Source: Marinobacterium iners DSM 11526 (GTDB lineage Bacteria; Pseudomonadota; Gammaproteobacteria; Pseudomonadales; Balneatricaceae). From it: a stretch of 64,000 bases of DNA. Location of the stretch: assembly GCF_900107855.1 (NCBI RefSeq), contig NZ_FNRJ01000016.1, positions 1 to 64,000 on the forward strand, in the 5' to 3' direction. The notes below the pieces were generated by a model, which saw nothing but the letters and a program-made list of their open reading frames with translations, made no database searches and was not told where the DNA came from. The position numbers were made by a program, and so were the translations under genes. Below, piece after piece: positions 1-7,739 of the stretch. Numbering within the stretch: position 1 is the first letter of the stretch; every line of letters starts with the position of its first letter.

Positions 1-20
1 GTTACGGAGGAACGTCAAAT

Positions 21-98
21 GCATAACAAAGCATTTAAAATCGTTCGCTGCGCTCACTGGGACCTCGCTACGCTCGGCCCTTTAATGCGGCGTTATAG
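21..98 (+). other. integron attC site (attC-1)
   Basis: Recombination site of the cassette lying to the left of the window. R'' core GCATAAC (21-27) pairs with R' GTTATAG (92-98). The inner arms gcatttaaa and tttaatgc are complementary except for one unpaired base, the extrahelical base typical of attC. The central part is an imperfect hairpin. The orientation (gene, then R'', then R') puts the integrase to the left. Confidence 0.75.
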
Positions 99-128
99 CT
101 TCACCAATTTCAAACTAAGGAATAGTTC

Positions 129-647
129 ATGAAGAAAATAATCTCAATTATTTTGTTGGCTGTATTCCCCATGTTCGCAATGGCAGGAGACAAAGAAGAT
201 AAGATTAGACAGTTAATGGAGGCGCAGGGAATTATCTCTATGTTCGAAAGCCAATTGGAAATGGGTAAGGTTCAAAGCGAGAAAGCCGGAAAGCAAATGA
301 TGGATCAATTGCTATCGCAAATAAAACCAAATGAAGAGTTCCAAGCTCGCTTTACAGCAGCATTCAATAATTATATGGATAAAGTTACAGCCCCTTGGGG
401 AACTGAAGAAATAGTAAGCGTTTGGGGACAATACTATGGCCAGCACTTTACAGAAAAAGAGCTGGACTCATTGGTTGAATTTTATACATCACCAATAGGG
501 CAGAAAGAGGTTAAAGCGAGTAAGAGTGCTCTTACAGAGTTTACTGCGCACTTTCAAAATCTAGGCGAGCCTATTTTTCAAAAAGCGACTCAAGAATATA
601 TTCAAGAGCTAAAATTAGTGGCAAAAGAGTGCAACTGCCAAAAATAA
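129..647 (+). CDS. DUF2059-type exported protein (cassette gene)
   Basis: Cassette gene for a 172-residue protein with a clear signal peptide (MKKIISIILLAVFPMFAMA, cleavage near residue 20). The C-terminal half has the DUF2059 signature FTEKELDSLVEFYTSPIGQK around residues 107-126, so a periplasmic location is likely. The function of DUF2059 proteins is unknown. The ATG lies about 30 bases after the preceding R' site with AAGGA as RBS (117-121), a typical cassette layout, and the next attC starts 8 bases after the stop. It is AT-rich compared with the core genes to the right of the window. Confidence 0.85.
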   Translation: MKKIISIILLAVFPMFAMAGDKEDKIRQLMEAQGIISMFESQLEMGKVQSEKAGKQMMDQLLSQIKPNEEFQARFTAAFNNYMDKVTAPWGTEEIVSVWGQYYGQHFTEKELDSLVEFYTSPIGQKEVKASKSALTEFTAHFQNLGEPIFQKATQEYIQELKLVAKECNCQK

Positions 648-654
648 TAGGGCG

Positions 655-713
655 CTATAACAAACAAAGGCAGCGGACGCCAAAAAGCGCGCTCGCTGCT
701 TTGGGCGTTAGGA
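655..713 (+). other. integron attC site (attC-2)
   Basis: Exactly 59 bases from R'' CTATAAC (655-661) to R' GTTAGGA (707-713). The arms aaaggcagcg and cgctgcttt are complementary with one extra base in the left arm. This is the clearest attC in the window and ends the DUF2059 cassette. Confidence 0.9.
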
Positions 714-735
714 CTACACGAGAATAGGAAAAGTA

Positions 736-1182
736 ATGGAAGCAGACGTCAGTAATATTAATTGGTTTGTATCTGGTGTTGTCGGAGTTGTATCCAGCGT
801 AATTGGTGCCTTCATATTCTGGGGGTTTCAAAAGCTAGCAGTGGGGCAGAGTAGCAAGCGACGAGCTAAGAAAGCAGAAGATTTACAAAAGCAGAAGGAT
901 CGCTTAACCAAGCTTCATACCAATACGTCAGATTTGCTAATTCACTACCTTGGTTTGCTTTTCTATATACTTTTCTTGGCTTATCTAGGCAGTGCGCTAG
1001 GCTATTTGACTGACTTTATATATTTCCCTTTAAGTGTAATTAGAATGAGTATTTATTTTGGCGCAGCTTTCATCGCCATGAAGGCATTTTCAGATTTAGC
1101 TAAATTAAAATCATTTGAAAGTACAATTGCTGAAATAGATAGTCAGTTGGTTGCATTGCAGGGAGGCAGCCCTAACAAGTAA
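736..1182 (+). CDS. small membrane protein (cassette gene)
   Basis: A 148-residue protein I do not recognise. It has one hydrophobic segment at about residues 10-32, a basic, charged stretch with coiled-coil character (about 38-62), and two further hydrophobic segments (about 68-92 and 99-118). This suggests an inner-membrane protein with three helices. The RBS AGGAAAAGTA precedes the ATG, which is 22 bases after the attC-2 core site. The end of the gene overlaps attC-3, whose R'' lies within its last codons; such overlap is common in compact cassettes. Function unknown. Confidence 0.75.
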   Translation: MEADVSNINWFVSGVVGVVSSVIGAFIFWGFQKLAVGQSSKRRAKKAEDLQKQKDRLTKLHTNTSDLLIHYLGLLFYILFLAYLGSALGYLTDFIYFPLSVIRMSIYFGAAFIAMKAFSDLAKLKSFESTIAEIDSQLVALQGGSPNK

Positions 1183-1226
1183 ATTCAGCCGACCGCTAAA
1201 AGCGGCGGCTGATTTTGGCGTTATAG
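1170..1226 (+). other. integron attC site (attC-3)
   Basis: R'' CCCTAAC (1170-1176) and R' GTTATAG (1220-1226), 57 bases in all. The arms attcagccg and cggctgattt pair imperfectly, and a short central hairpin (ccgctaaaagcgg) lies between them. It overlaps the last four codons and stop of the 736-1182 gene. Confidence 0.85.
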
Positions 1227-1235
1227 CATTAAGGA

Positions 1236-1664
1236 GTGAATGTGAGGATTGAACCAGTGGCTACGAAAAGATCAGTTATTATGCTTTGGTGTATTTCAAT
1301 TAGCGGATTTCTATACTTATTTTCCGCTGGGATGGAATCAGAAATAAGTGTAATGCAATTCTTCAATTTTTGCTTTTTGTTGTTCGGTGGTGGAGCTGCT
1401 TACCATGTCACTACTGAGCTATTAACTTGTCCGCAAACGGATGACAACCATCGTATTTGGCTATCCACACTTTTCATATTATCTAAGACATTTTTCGGAT
1501 ACCTTATTGCCGGTATTTCTCTTTACTTTGCACTAAAATTTGGTGGTATATGGGGATGGTTTTTAGCATTCGTAGGCTTGGTGATTGGTTATTTTTGGGT
1601 GATGCACTATATATTAAAACTGCAGGAACCTATAAAGAAATTAATTGGAAGCTATAACAAATAA
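1236..1664 (+). CDS. four-helix membrane protein (cassette gene)
   Basis: A 142-residue hydrophobic protein with about four predicted membrane segments (around residues 14-32, 42-58, 76-100 and 105-128) and no family I recognise. The chosen GTG start lies 9 bases after the R' site of attC-3, leaving little room for an RBS; a second in-frame GTG at 1242 has AAGGAG just upstream (1231-1236) and may be the true start. The gene end overlaps attC-4. Like its neighbours it is a promoterless-looking single-gene cassette. Confidence 0.7.
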   Translation: MNVRIEPVATKRSVIMLWCISISGFLYLFSAGMESEISVMQFFNFCFLLFGGGAAYHVTTELLTCPQTDDNHRIWLSTLFILSKTFFGYLIAGISLYFALKFGGIWGWFLAFVGLVIGYFWVMHYILKLQEPIKKLIGSYNK

Positions 1665-1735
1665 TTGTAGTCGCCCGCAAGCGGGCTGGGACCTTCGCTG
1701 CTACGCAGCTCCAGCCCCTAAATTAGGCGTTATGT
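1652..1735 (+). other. integron attC site (attC-4)
   Basis: R'' CTATAAC (1652-1658) and R' GTTATGT (1729-1735), 84 bases in all. The centre folds into nested hairpins (gcccgcaagcgggc; gctgctacgcagc). It overlaps the end of the preceding gene. The IS3-family remnant begins directly at or after R'. Confidence 0.8.
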
Positions 1736-2791
1736 AACCGAGTTACCCACGAACAGTAGACACCTTCTATAGTTAGGTTTATCCCTGACGCGGAGGTGCA
1801 AGATGGCCAGGAAAAAGTACCAGCACTATACCGATGAGTTTCGCCGTGAGGCGGTAAGACGTGCTGACCAACCCGGACATACGGCTTCATCAGTGGCGAA
1901 GGAACTGGGGATACATCCCGGTCAGATCTACAACTGGAGACGCCAGTTTACCCGGCTGTCTGACAAACAGTTCAACAGTCTGAATGGGGTGGATTACTCC
2001 AAGCCGGAGAGTGATGAGGTCCGGCAGCTGAAACGCGAGCGTGATGCGTTGAAGAAGGAGCTTGAGTTCGTACAAAATGCAGCTGACGGATGGCTGCTCC
2101 CGAACTTTGCAAGTCAGCACGATTAAAGTACGCTCTGATACAGGAGTATCGAGGGCAGCATGCGATACGGTTGATGTGCCGAGTTCTGGATGTCTCGGCC
2201 TCAGGATTTTACCGCTGGTTAAGCCGAGGCCTCAGTGCTCGTGTGCGCAGGCGACAGATCATGGAAGAAAGAGCAGGTTATGGATACCTTTGCCACCTAC
2301 AAAGCCCGTTACGGGGCGCCTAGAATCGCTCAGGAGCTGAATGCTCTGGGTGTCGACTGCTCTGTTAACTATGTCGCCCACATCTTGAAACATAACGGTA
2401 TACGGGCGCGTAATGGTAAAGCCTTTAAGTACTCGCCGAACACCGAAGCGATGACAGGCGTCGCTGACAACCTTCTCAAGCGTCGTTTCAACGCAGACGG
2501 TCCGAATCAGAAATGGACGACCGATATCACCTATATCTGGGTCCGGGATCGCTGGTTATACCTGGCGACGGTGATGGACCTGTACTCACGCAGCATTGTC
2601 GGCTGGGCACTGGATACCCACATGACCGAGCAGTTGAATACCGATGCGCTGCAAATGGCGTTCAAGCGCCGGGCTATTGAAAACGATTTGATTATTCACT
2701 CTGACCGGGGTGTTCAGTACCGCTCCAATCGTTATCAGGCATTGATAGAGCGGCATGGTTGTAAACTAAGCATGAGCCGTAAAGGAAACTG
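1736..2791 (+). mobile_element. IS3-family element, copy 1, truncated and inactive
   Basis: A remnant of an IS3-family (IS3-group) element inserted directly behind the attC-4 core site. It contains orfA, a frameshifted orfB and a left end sharing ccacgaacagtagacacctt with copy 2 (8,375-8,946). The right end is missing: homology to the transposase stops at about 2791, directly before the leader of the next cassette gene, so no terminal repeat or target duplication can be assigned on that side. The exact left base is uncertain by a few positions. Confidence 0.85.
1803..2126 (+). pseudogene. IS3-family transposase orfA (altered 3' end)
   Basis: 107 codons. Residues 1-60 form the helix-turn-helix of IS3 OrfA proteins (TDEFRREAVRRA, then VAKELGIHPGQIYNWRRQF), followed by the leucine-zipper-like stretch (about 68-90). 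The last part is abnormal: copy 2 reads KKAAAYFASQHELKY across this point, with an A6G slippery heptamer at 8545-8551. Here the equivalent bases are CAAAATG (2073-2079) followed by an insertion, so the usual programmed -1 frameshift signal is lost. RBS GGAGG precedes the ATG. Confidence 0.8.
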
Positions 2792-2804
2792 TCAAATAAA
2801 CTAA
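2090..2804 (+). pseudogene. IS3-family transposase orfB (frameshifted, C-terminus lost)
   Basis: The DDE integrase-type transposase is readable in two frames. The N-terminal part (KYALIQEYRG, VSASGFYRWLSR) runs in one frame to about 2270 and the rest (MDTFATYKARYGAPRIAQEL to the end) in another, so a single-base indel near 2265-2285 breaks it. Two catalytic acidic residues are visible (TTDITYI and HSDRGVQY). The protein stops in SRKGNCQIN, just before the conserved WDN...ES motif that carries the third catalytic residue (Glu). The copy cannot be active. Confidence 0.85.
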
Positions 2805-2814
2805 AAGGATACTT

Positions 2815-3258
2815 ATGAAATTAAAAATTTTGATATCTACTATTTTATTCCTTGTTTCTTTTGAATCTTTTGCCTATCAAAAAGAGATAGATAAGTTTTT
2901 CAAACTTTACGAAGAAGGAAGAATCGTTGAGGCAGTAGACTCTATTTACTCAACGAATAAATGGATGAGCAATAAGAGTGATGAAATTCAAAATGTCAAA
3001 ACTCAGATGCAAAATTTGCAAACTCTCGTCGGCGAGTATCATGGTAAAGTAAAGTTGGGTGAGGAATCATTAGAAGACAGACTTACTTACATATCATATT
3101 TAACAATGTTCGAGCGTCAGCCAGTTAGGCTGGAATTTGTTTTTTACCGCCCTAAAGATAAATGGATAATTTACTCCTACTCGTTTGACGACAATATAGA
3201 TGAAGAGTTGATTGATTTCTCTAGGAAAAAAATAGTTGGTAGGATGGAAGGCAGCTAA
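2815..3258 (+). CDS. exported hypothetical protein (cassette gene)
   Basis: A 147-residue protein with a signal peptide (MKLKILISTILFLVSFESFA, cleavage near residue 20) and a charged mature part containing two likely helices and a C-terminal beta-rich segment (PVRLEFVFYRPKDKWIIYSY). I recognise no family; the layout resembles small periplasmic DUF3887/DUF4864-like proteins, a weak comparison. RBS AAAGGAT. The normal cassette start lies upstream of the IS3 remnant (R' at 1729-1735), so the IS split the leader of this cassette but left the gene whole. attC-5 overlaps the stop. Confidence 0.75.
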   Translation: MKLKILISTILFLVSFESFAYQKEIDKFFKLYEEGRIVEAVDSIYSTNKWMSNKSDEIQNVKTQMQNLQTLVGEYHGKVKLGEESLEDRLTYISYLTMFERQPVRLEFVFYRPKDKWIIYSYSFDDNIDEELIDFSRKKIVGRMEGS

Positions 3259-3320
3259 CAATTGGTTCAAACCAGCTCGCTGGGACGGGCTAAAGCTAGC
3301 CCTTTCACCAAACGTTATGT
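3253..3320 (+). other. integron attC site (attC-5)
   Basis: R'' AGCTAAC (3253-3259) and R' GTTATGT (3314-3320). The arms ttggttcaaa and tttcaccaa pair imperfectly. The centre holds the hairpin gctcgctgggacgggctaaagc. It ends the 2815-3258 cassette. Confidence 0.75.
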
Positions 3321-3342
3321 TTCTTAAAACGAGAGTAAGAAT

Positions 3343-3765
3343 ATGAGTTGGGATATTTTGATCATGAACTATAGAGGGAACCCCCCTCGTGTTGAGAATA
3401 TGACCGACGATGATCGACCATTCTGCATAGGAAATGCGGGCCATGTGCGTGAATTAATTAACAAACAACTCTCAGGAATTGATTGGTCAGATCCATCATG
3501 GGGTATATACAAAGGAGAAGGGTTTTCTTTAGAGTTCAGTATCGGAGTGGAAGATGAAAAAGATTCTTTTATGGTTCATATTCGTGGAGGTGGAGACCCT
3601 GTGGCAACACTCATGAAAATTTCGAACCCAAATGATTGGTCTTTATTAGATTGTTCCTCTGGTGATTTTATTGATCCTAATCGTCCAGAACAGTCAGCAT
3701 GGGGTGACTTCCAAAAATACCGTGATCAAATTATTTCAACAAAATCAGATAGTAAGACAGAATAA
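3343..3765 (+). CDS. hypothetical cytosolic protein (cassette gene)
   Basis: A 140-residue soluble, acidic protein without signal peptide or membrane segment. It has conserved-looking aromatic and Gly-rich blocks (DWSDPSWGIYKGEGFSLEF, HIRGGGDP) of a small-protein type common in integron cassettes and toxin-immunity loci. I cannot name a Pfam family with confidence. The ATG lies 22 bases after the attC-5 core. The following attC is degenerate and begins at the last codons. Confidence 0.7.
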   Translation: MSWDILIMNYRGNPPRVENMTDDDRPFCIGNAGHVRELINKQLSGIDWSDPSWGIYKGEGFSLEFSIGVEDEKDSFMVHIRGGGDPVATLMKISNPNDWSLLDCSSGDFIDPNRPEQSAWGDFQKYRDQIISTKSDSKTE

Positions 3766-3826
3766 GAGGCAGCAGCAACGCTCACTGCGCGTGCTGGAAA
3801 GGCTGCCGCTGTTCCTGGCGTTTAGA
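3760..3826 (+). other. degenerate attC site (attC-6)
   Basis: R' GTTTAGA (3820-3826) lies 15 bases before the next start. On the left the expected R'' is only weakly preserved (GAATAAG, 3760-3766). The inner parts ggcagcagc and ggctgccgctg form an imperfect stem. The spacing fits an attC but the left core departs from RYYYAAC. Confidence 0.5.
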
Positions 3827-3840
3827 TACAGAAAGTATGA

Positions 3841-4431
3841 GTGAAATATACAAAAAAAATTGATGAAGTTATTAAGCTCGATCTCGCTAGCTTTATGAAA
3901 TCCGAGGGCTTCAAAAAATCAGCACGCAACTGGCATAAGCAAGAAGGTGATAACTGGTTGGTCGTCAATGTGCAATCGAGCAGCGGAAACATAGGTGCTG
4001 AGGGGGCATTCACCATAAATCTTGGCGTTTACAATGCTGAGATATCCTCTCTAGCCGGGCAAGCCCCTCTCACTGGAAAGCCAAAGGAATACGAGGCCAC
4101 CGTACGTGAGCGTGTTGGGGTACTGGCACACGGTGTTGACCACTGGTGGAAAATAGAAAAAGAGTCTGAACTTAGCCATATAGCACAGGAAGTAGTGGAG
4201 GAAATGAAGAACTATGGTGTTCCTTGGCTCAATACTCATCAATCCGTCTCTGCCATAGCAGAAAGTCTTGAACAGCAGCCCACTTTAGAATCATTTTCAG
4301 CAGCGTTTTTATCGGGTGGCGAGGCAGCTGCAGTTTTAAGGTTGCAAAAAGCAATTGAGTCACGTCCAAGAGCAAAAAACAGGTATGTTTCTTGGGCAAA
4401 AAAAGTTGGTCTTAACAATGATCTGGTCTAA
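3841..4431 (+). CDS. DUF4304 domain protein (cassette gene)
   Basis: A 196-residue soluble protein. Residues 1-140 fit DUF4304: a first helix (IDEVIKLDLASFMKSEGFKKSARNWHK), then WLVVNVQSSSGN and FTINLGVYN strands. DUF4304 proteins are frequent in integron cassettes and near immunity genes, but their role is unknown. The C-terminal 55 residues are helical. The GTG start lies 14 bases after the R' site of attC-6 and no strong RBS is visible. The stop codon overlaps attC-7. Confidence 0.8.
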   Translation: MKYTKKIDEVIKLDLASFMKSEGFKKSARNWHKQEGDNWLVVNVQSSSGNIGAEGAFTINLGVYNAEISSLAGQAPLTGKPKEYEATVRERVGVLAHGVDHWWKIEKESELSHIAQEVVEEMKNYGVPWLNTHQSVSAIAESLEQQPTLESFSAAFLSGGEAAAVLRLQKAIESRPRAKNRYVSWAKKVGLNNDLV

Positions 4432-4520
4432 CAACTTGCTCAAGTTCACTCCACCGGCCAAGGCTGGCTCCGCGGGAATGTTCGAGCTACGCTTGTCCAG
4501 TCCCTTAGCAATCGTGATAT
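4426..4520 (+). other. attC site with altered R' core (attC-7)
   Basis: R'' GTCTAAC (4426-4432). The arms ttgctcaag and cttagcaa pair with one extrahelical base. R' reads GTGATAT (4514-4520) instead of GTTRRRY, changing the conserved TT next to the crossover point, so this site may recombine poorly. Confidence 0.7.
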
Positions 4521-4532
4521 GGCGAAAAGATT

Positions 4533-4859
4533 ATGAACCTTCTCTTCGTATGCAGTGAGAACAGATTGCGGAGTCCTACAGGAGAAGAAGTCTTCTCACA
4601 GTATGAAGGGATCAATGCAATAGGAGCAGGAACGAATGCTGACGCCGAGACTGTCGTAAGCGGAGATTTGGTTGAGTGGGCCGATGTCATATTCGTTATG
4701 GAAAAGACCCACAGGAATAAGGTCTCAAAGAAATTCAAAGAATTGCTTCATGGAAAAAAGCTGGTGTGCCTAGATATACCAGACAACTATGATCGAATGG
4801 ACCCCGAGCTCATCCGGTTACTACAAAACAGAGTGGCCAAACATGTTAGCTTGCGATAG
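4533..4859 (+). CDS. low-molecular-weight protein tyrosine phosphatase-like (cassette gene)
   Basis: A 108-residue short member of the LMW phosphotyrosine phosphatase superfamily. The P-loop CSENRLRS (residues 7-14) matches C-X5-R-S, and a later DIPDNYDRMDP segment supplies a plausible catalytic Asp. Classical LMW-PTPs are about 150 residues, but this compact type is a recognised subfamily and the gene has normal ends, so truncation is not implied. It probably dephosphorylates a protein substrate in the cytosol. The ATG follows the attC-7 core by 12 bases; attC-8 follows the stop by 3 bases. Confidence 0.85.
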   Translation: MNLLFVCSENRLRSPTGEEVFSQYEGINAIGAGTNADAETVVSGDLVEWADVIFVMEKTHRNKVSKKFKELLHGKKLVCLDIPDNYDRMDPELIRLLQNRVAKHVSLR

Positions 4860-4862
4860 GCC

Positions 4863-4942
4863 ATATAACAGGAAGCTGCAGCCGACCGCTTAGTGGATAT
4901 CTCGATCTAATTCAGGTGAGGTGAATAATGCGGTCGTTATGC
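4863..4942 (+). other. integron attC site (attC-8)
   Basis: R'' ATATAAC (4863-4869) and R' GTTATGC (4936-4942). A perfect 7-base pair cgaccgc / gcggtcg brackets the centre but sits further from R'' than usual, and the central spacer looks altered. The site closes the phosphatase cassette. Confidence 0.7.
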
Positions 4943-4956
4943 GATAAGAGGAAAAA

Positions 4957-5451
4957 ATGAACAAAGGAATATTAATATTTTTCTGTGGAAAAATGGGGGC
5001 TGGGAAAACAACAAAGTCTCTCGAAATTTCTCATGAGCGGAATGCTGTGTTGCTTTCTGAGGACGAGTGGCTTGCGTCTGTTTATCCGGATAGCATCCAG
5101 ACACTGGAGGATTACGTAAAATATTCTGGTCTGCTTAAACCTCAAATGAAGAAGCTGACTCAGTCGATCTTGGCAGCAGGAACTAACGTGGTAATGGACT
5201 TTCCTGCAAATACTATCTTGCAGCGAGAGTGGTTTAAAAGCATTTTCTCTGAGATCCAGGCTGCTCACGAACTGATTTACATCGACCGGCCAGATGATAT
5301 TTGCTTGGGGCAAATCGCAAAAAGGCGAATAGAGCAGCCCCAGAGAGCGGAGACTGATACAGAAGAGATGTTTGAACTTGTTACAAAGTATTTTGTTGCC
5401 CCCAGACCTGATGAAGGGTTTAACACAACCGTAATTTCGGCAAATTTATAA
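4957..5451 (+). CDS. P-loop kinase / AAA_33-type ATPase (cassette gene)
   Basis: A 164-residue protein with a Walker A motif near the N-terminus (GKMGAGKTT, residues 11-19), a following acidic pair (LLSEDEWL) and an Arg-containing segment (IAKRRIEQPQR) like a kinase lid. This matches the P-loop kinase family (AAA_33, COG4639-like) related to zeta toxins and small-molecule kinases. The substrate is unknown. RBS AAGAGGA. No attC follows: an IS481-like remnant begins 2 bases after the stop, so the last codons may not be original. Confidence 0.8.
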   Translation: MNKGILIFFCGKMGAGKTTKSLEISHERNAVLLSEDEWLASVYPDSIQTLEDYVKYSGLLKPQMKKLTQSILAAGTNVVMDFPANTILQREWFKSIFSEIQAAHELIYIDRPDDICLGQIAKRRIEQPQRAETDTEEMFELVTKYFVAPRPDEGFNTTVISANL

Positions 5452-5452
5452 C

Positions 5453-5800
5453 ACATATGAACCACTTCGGAGTCAATAGGTAAAACTGCATTGAACCGAC
5501 GGGAACGATAGGCTGGACCGTTGTCGGTCATCAGGCCTTTCACCTCCACACCTATTTCTCGGTAGGCCGCTAGAGTATTTTGCAGAAAGTAAGTTATGGC
5601 AGCCTTGCCGCTCATCTGTAATACCCGCGCAAAAGCCCAGCGGCTACCAGTTCCAGGTGTGCTGCGCAATGGAGTTTCAAGCGACGAAACACGGCAGTAA
5701 CAGTGGAGCACGCAATCTTCAGTGCCTGCGCAACCTGTTTGGCAGTCCACATGATTATCAGGTGCATTTTCCGAATCAATTCAATCTATGGCTCAGGCAT
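5453..5800 (-). pseudogene. IS481-like transposase remnant
   Basis: On the minus strand a helix-turn-helix piece (WTAKQVAQALKIACSTVTAVF, about 5790-5685) is followed, in another frame, by an integrase-core piece containing WAFARVLQ and LMTDNGPAYRSRRFNAVL (about 5650-5490). In IS481-family transposases these parts are separated by well over 100 residues, including the first catalytic Asp, so an internal deletion and frameshifts have destroyed the gene. It abuts the 4957-5451 gene and probably removed its attC. Confidence 0.75.
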
Positions 5801-5964
5801 CCATGCAGGCGAAGAAAGTGGGGAGTAGGTCACAACCTCTTTAGCACCCACACCTGGATATACCGGTTTCGTTGGGGATATCAGACGAACAAGCCCATAG
5901 GAAAAAGGTGGAATTGACACAGATACAGCCTAGAAAACCGCTGGAAAACGGGTATGGTATGGTA
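5801..5964. other. non-coding remnant DNA
   Basis: No gene is recognisable between the IS481-like and IS3-like fragments. The stretch contains the direct triplication of ggtat (ggtatggtatggtat, 5951-5965) at its right edge. It is probably debris from insertion events. Confidence 0.5.
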
Positions 5965-6175
5965 TGTCAAAGGCTTCAATGACAACTCAGGGATGAATGT
6001 CTGAATCAGCATTGGTTCGGAGACTTGGTACATGCCCGACAGCTAATCGGTGAGTGGCGCGTGGATATATCGATTATAATGACCAAAGACTTCACTCACC
6101 ACTTGCCTGTCAGGCCCCTTGGAGTTCGTATTTGCACTCCGGCAGCAAGAGTCCAAAGACTTGGTCAGTGGCCGA
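5965..6175 (+). pseudogene. IS3-family orfB C-terminal fragment
   Basis: Reading across frames gives ECLNQHWFGDLVHARQ, LIGEWRVD, then DYNDQRLHSPLACQAP and LEF. These are the conserved C-terminal end of IS3-family OrfB (usual form: DECLNQHWF...RPHSSLG...P.EF). A short duplication near 6066-6080 and a frameshift interrupt it. The sequence differs from the copies at 1,736 and 8,375, so it comes from another IS3-type element, possibly the one whose middle part is at 7,740-7,880. From 6,176 to 6,333 I see no gene. Confidence 0.75.
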
Positions 6176-6275
6176 AGGCTTTGGGAGGTTTCGGAGTTGA
6201 GGGCTTCGGTACTGGTCCAGCGGAGGTGTTTTTTGTCACAAGCGCTGAATCAGTTGCGTGAGAAACACCATGAGA

Positions 6276-6289
6276 CTGGAAATTTCCAG
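6276..6289. repeat. 14-base palindrome upstream of the chemoreceptor gene
   Basis: CTGGAAATTTCCAG is a perfect palindrome followed by TTTTAGG, 45 bases before the chemoreceptor start. It may be a terminator of upstream IS transcription or an operator. A related string (ttttaggttctat) occurs at 11,483-11,495. Confidence 0.4.
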
Positions 6290-6333
6290 TTTTAGGCTCT
6301 ATAGCTTTTGGTAGGGAATGAAGAGAGAATAAT

Positions 6334-7656
6334 ATGAAAAAATATTACCGCTTGGCACTAGGTGCCAATACCGTCTCCTTAATAATTGCCTTACTACTTG
6401 CGAGAGAAGAAACAAGCCTGTTGTTTTTGGTTGTTGTGCTGTTGGGTTTGTTAGGTTGCCTGATAAAAATGGAACGTTTGGCAAAACAGAAATTCAACTT
6501 TTATGAACAGATTCTTGATACTATCCCAAATCCACTTTCGGTCACTGACATGGATATGAAGTGGACATTTGTCAATCGAGCTGCCACCGCTCCACTTGGA
6601 GTAAAACGTGAGGACGTACTTGGACAGCACTGCTCAAACTGGGGGGCAGTCATCTGTAAAACTGAAGACTGTGGTGTGAGCTGTTTAAGAAAAGGTAAGC
6701 CGGACACCTCCTTTAATCAATGGGGAAAAGATTTCCGTGTAGATACTTTTTACATCAAGGGCTTAGATGGTAACGAGATAGGCCATGTCGAATATGTACA
6801 GGAAGTATCGGAAAAGGTAGCGCTAAAGGCAGTTTATAAAGATGTAGATGCTATCAGTGAAAACCTAACAACAGGGGCACAAGAACTTAAAATTGCTAGC
6901 CATACTTTGACAGTAGGCTCAACTCAGCAAGCGGCTTCTATTACCCAAATTGGTAGCTCGCTGAATGAAATTCTTACCCAGGCTAATGACAATGCTGAGC
7001 GTGCATCAAGAGCAAGTGGGGTTTCATCTGAGGCTCAGCGGGCTGCGAACATGGCCTCTGATCAAATAAGAGAACTTGAGCAAGCAATGCAGGAAATTAA
7101 TCGCTCAAGCAAAGCGATTAATGAAATTATTAATGTCATTGATGATATAGCATCTCAGACTAATTTGCTTGCACTTAACGCTTCCATTGAGGCTGCTCGG
7201 GCTGGCGAAATGGGGCGCGGTTTTGCTGTGGTAGCGGATGAAGTAAGAAAACTTGCTGAACGCAGTACAGCCGCAGCCAGCGAATCAGCACAGTTTATTC
7301 AGTTATCAGCAGACAACGTCGAAAAGGGAAATGCAATATCACAAAAATGTGTAAGTGCATTGAGCGAAATTGTTAAGCATGTGGCAACCATCTCCGACAC
7401 CATCGAAGAAATCGATAATGTATCGCAAAGCCAGGCGGTGGGATTGAGTCAGGTAAATCAAGGTATGTCAGACATTGATCAGGTAGTACATTCGACGGCG
7501 GCGTCTGCGGAGGAGACCTCCCTTTCTGCCTCTGAGCTGAGTAAGCTTTCATTGAAACTCCAGGCTCAGCTCGAAAATATTAGCAAAATTGAAGGGTTAA
7601 TCGATGATGCTGCCAAAAAAGATGTTGGCCTAATTGAAGTTAAGAATTTGTCTTAA
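6334..7656 (+). CDS. methyl-accepting chemotaxis protein with PAS domain
   Basis: A 440-residue chemoreceptor. The N-terminus has two close hydrophobic segments (about residues 6-21 and 28-46) and no periplasmic ligand domain. A PAS domain follows (about 55-155) and includes a three-Cys stretch [10 protein letters not shown]. There is no obvious HAMP domain. The signalling domain occupies about 190-430, with the conserved hairpin tip ([20 protein letters not shown], then [17 protein letters not shown]). It probably senses an intracellular or redox signal and acts on CheA/CheW. RBS AGAGAGAATA. No attC is attached to it and fragments of an IS3-type element lie on both sides. Confidence 0.92.
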   Translation: MKKYYRLALGANTVSLIIALLLAREETSLLFLVVVLLGLLGCLIKMERLAKQKFNFYEQILDTIPNPLSVTDMDMKWTFVNRAATAPLGVKREDVLGQHCSNWGAVICKTEDCGVSCLRKGKPDTSFNQWGKDFRVDTFYIKGLDGNEIGHVEYVQEVSEKVALKAVYKDVDAISENLTTGAQELKIASHTLTVGSTQQAASITQIGSSLNEILTQANDNAERASRASGVSSEAQRAANMASDQIRELEQAMQEINRSSKAINEIINVIDDIASQTNLLALNASIEAARAGEMGRGFAVVADEVRKLAERSTAAASESAQFIQLSADNVEKGNAISQKCVSALSEIVKHVATISDTIEEIDNVSQSQAVGLSQVNQGMSDIDQVVHSTAASAEETSLSASELSKLSLKLQAQLENISKIEGLIDDAAKKDVGLIEVKNLS

Positions 7657-7739
7657 CCTAAAATAATAAATAGACAGGGTATGCGCGGCCAGTGTGGTTC
7701 AATACTAAAATATATTTATTTTTAATGAACTGTCGAGGT

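Noticed and set aside
6025..6261. A 78-codon open frame before the chemoreceptor
   Set aside because: Its first part is the out-of-place C-terminal end of an IS3 transposase; the rest is non-coding.
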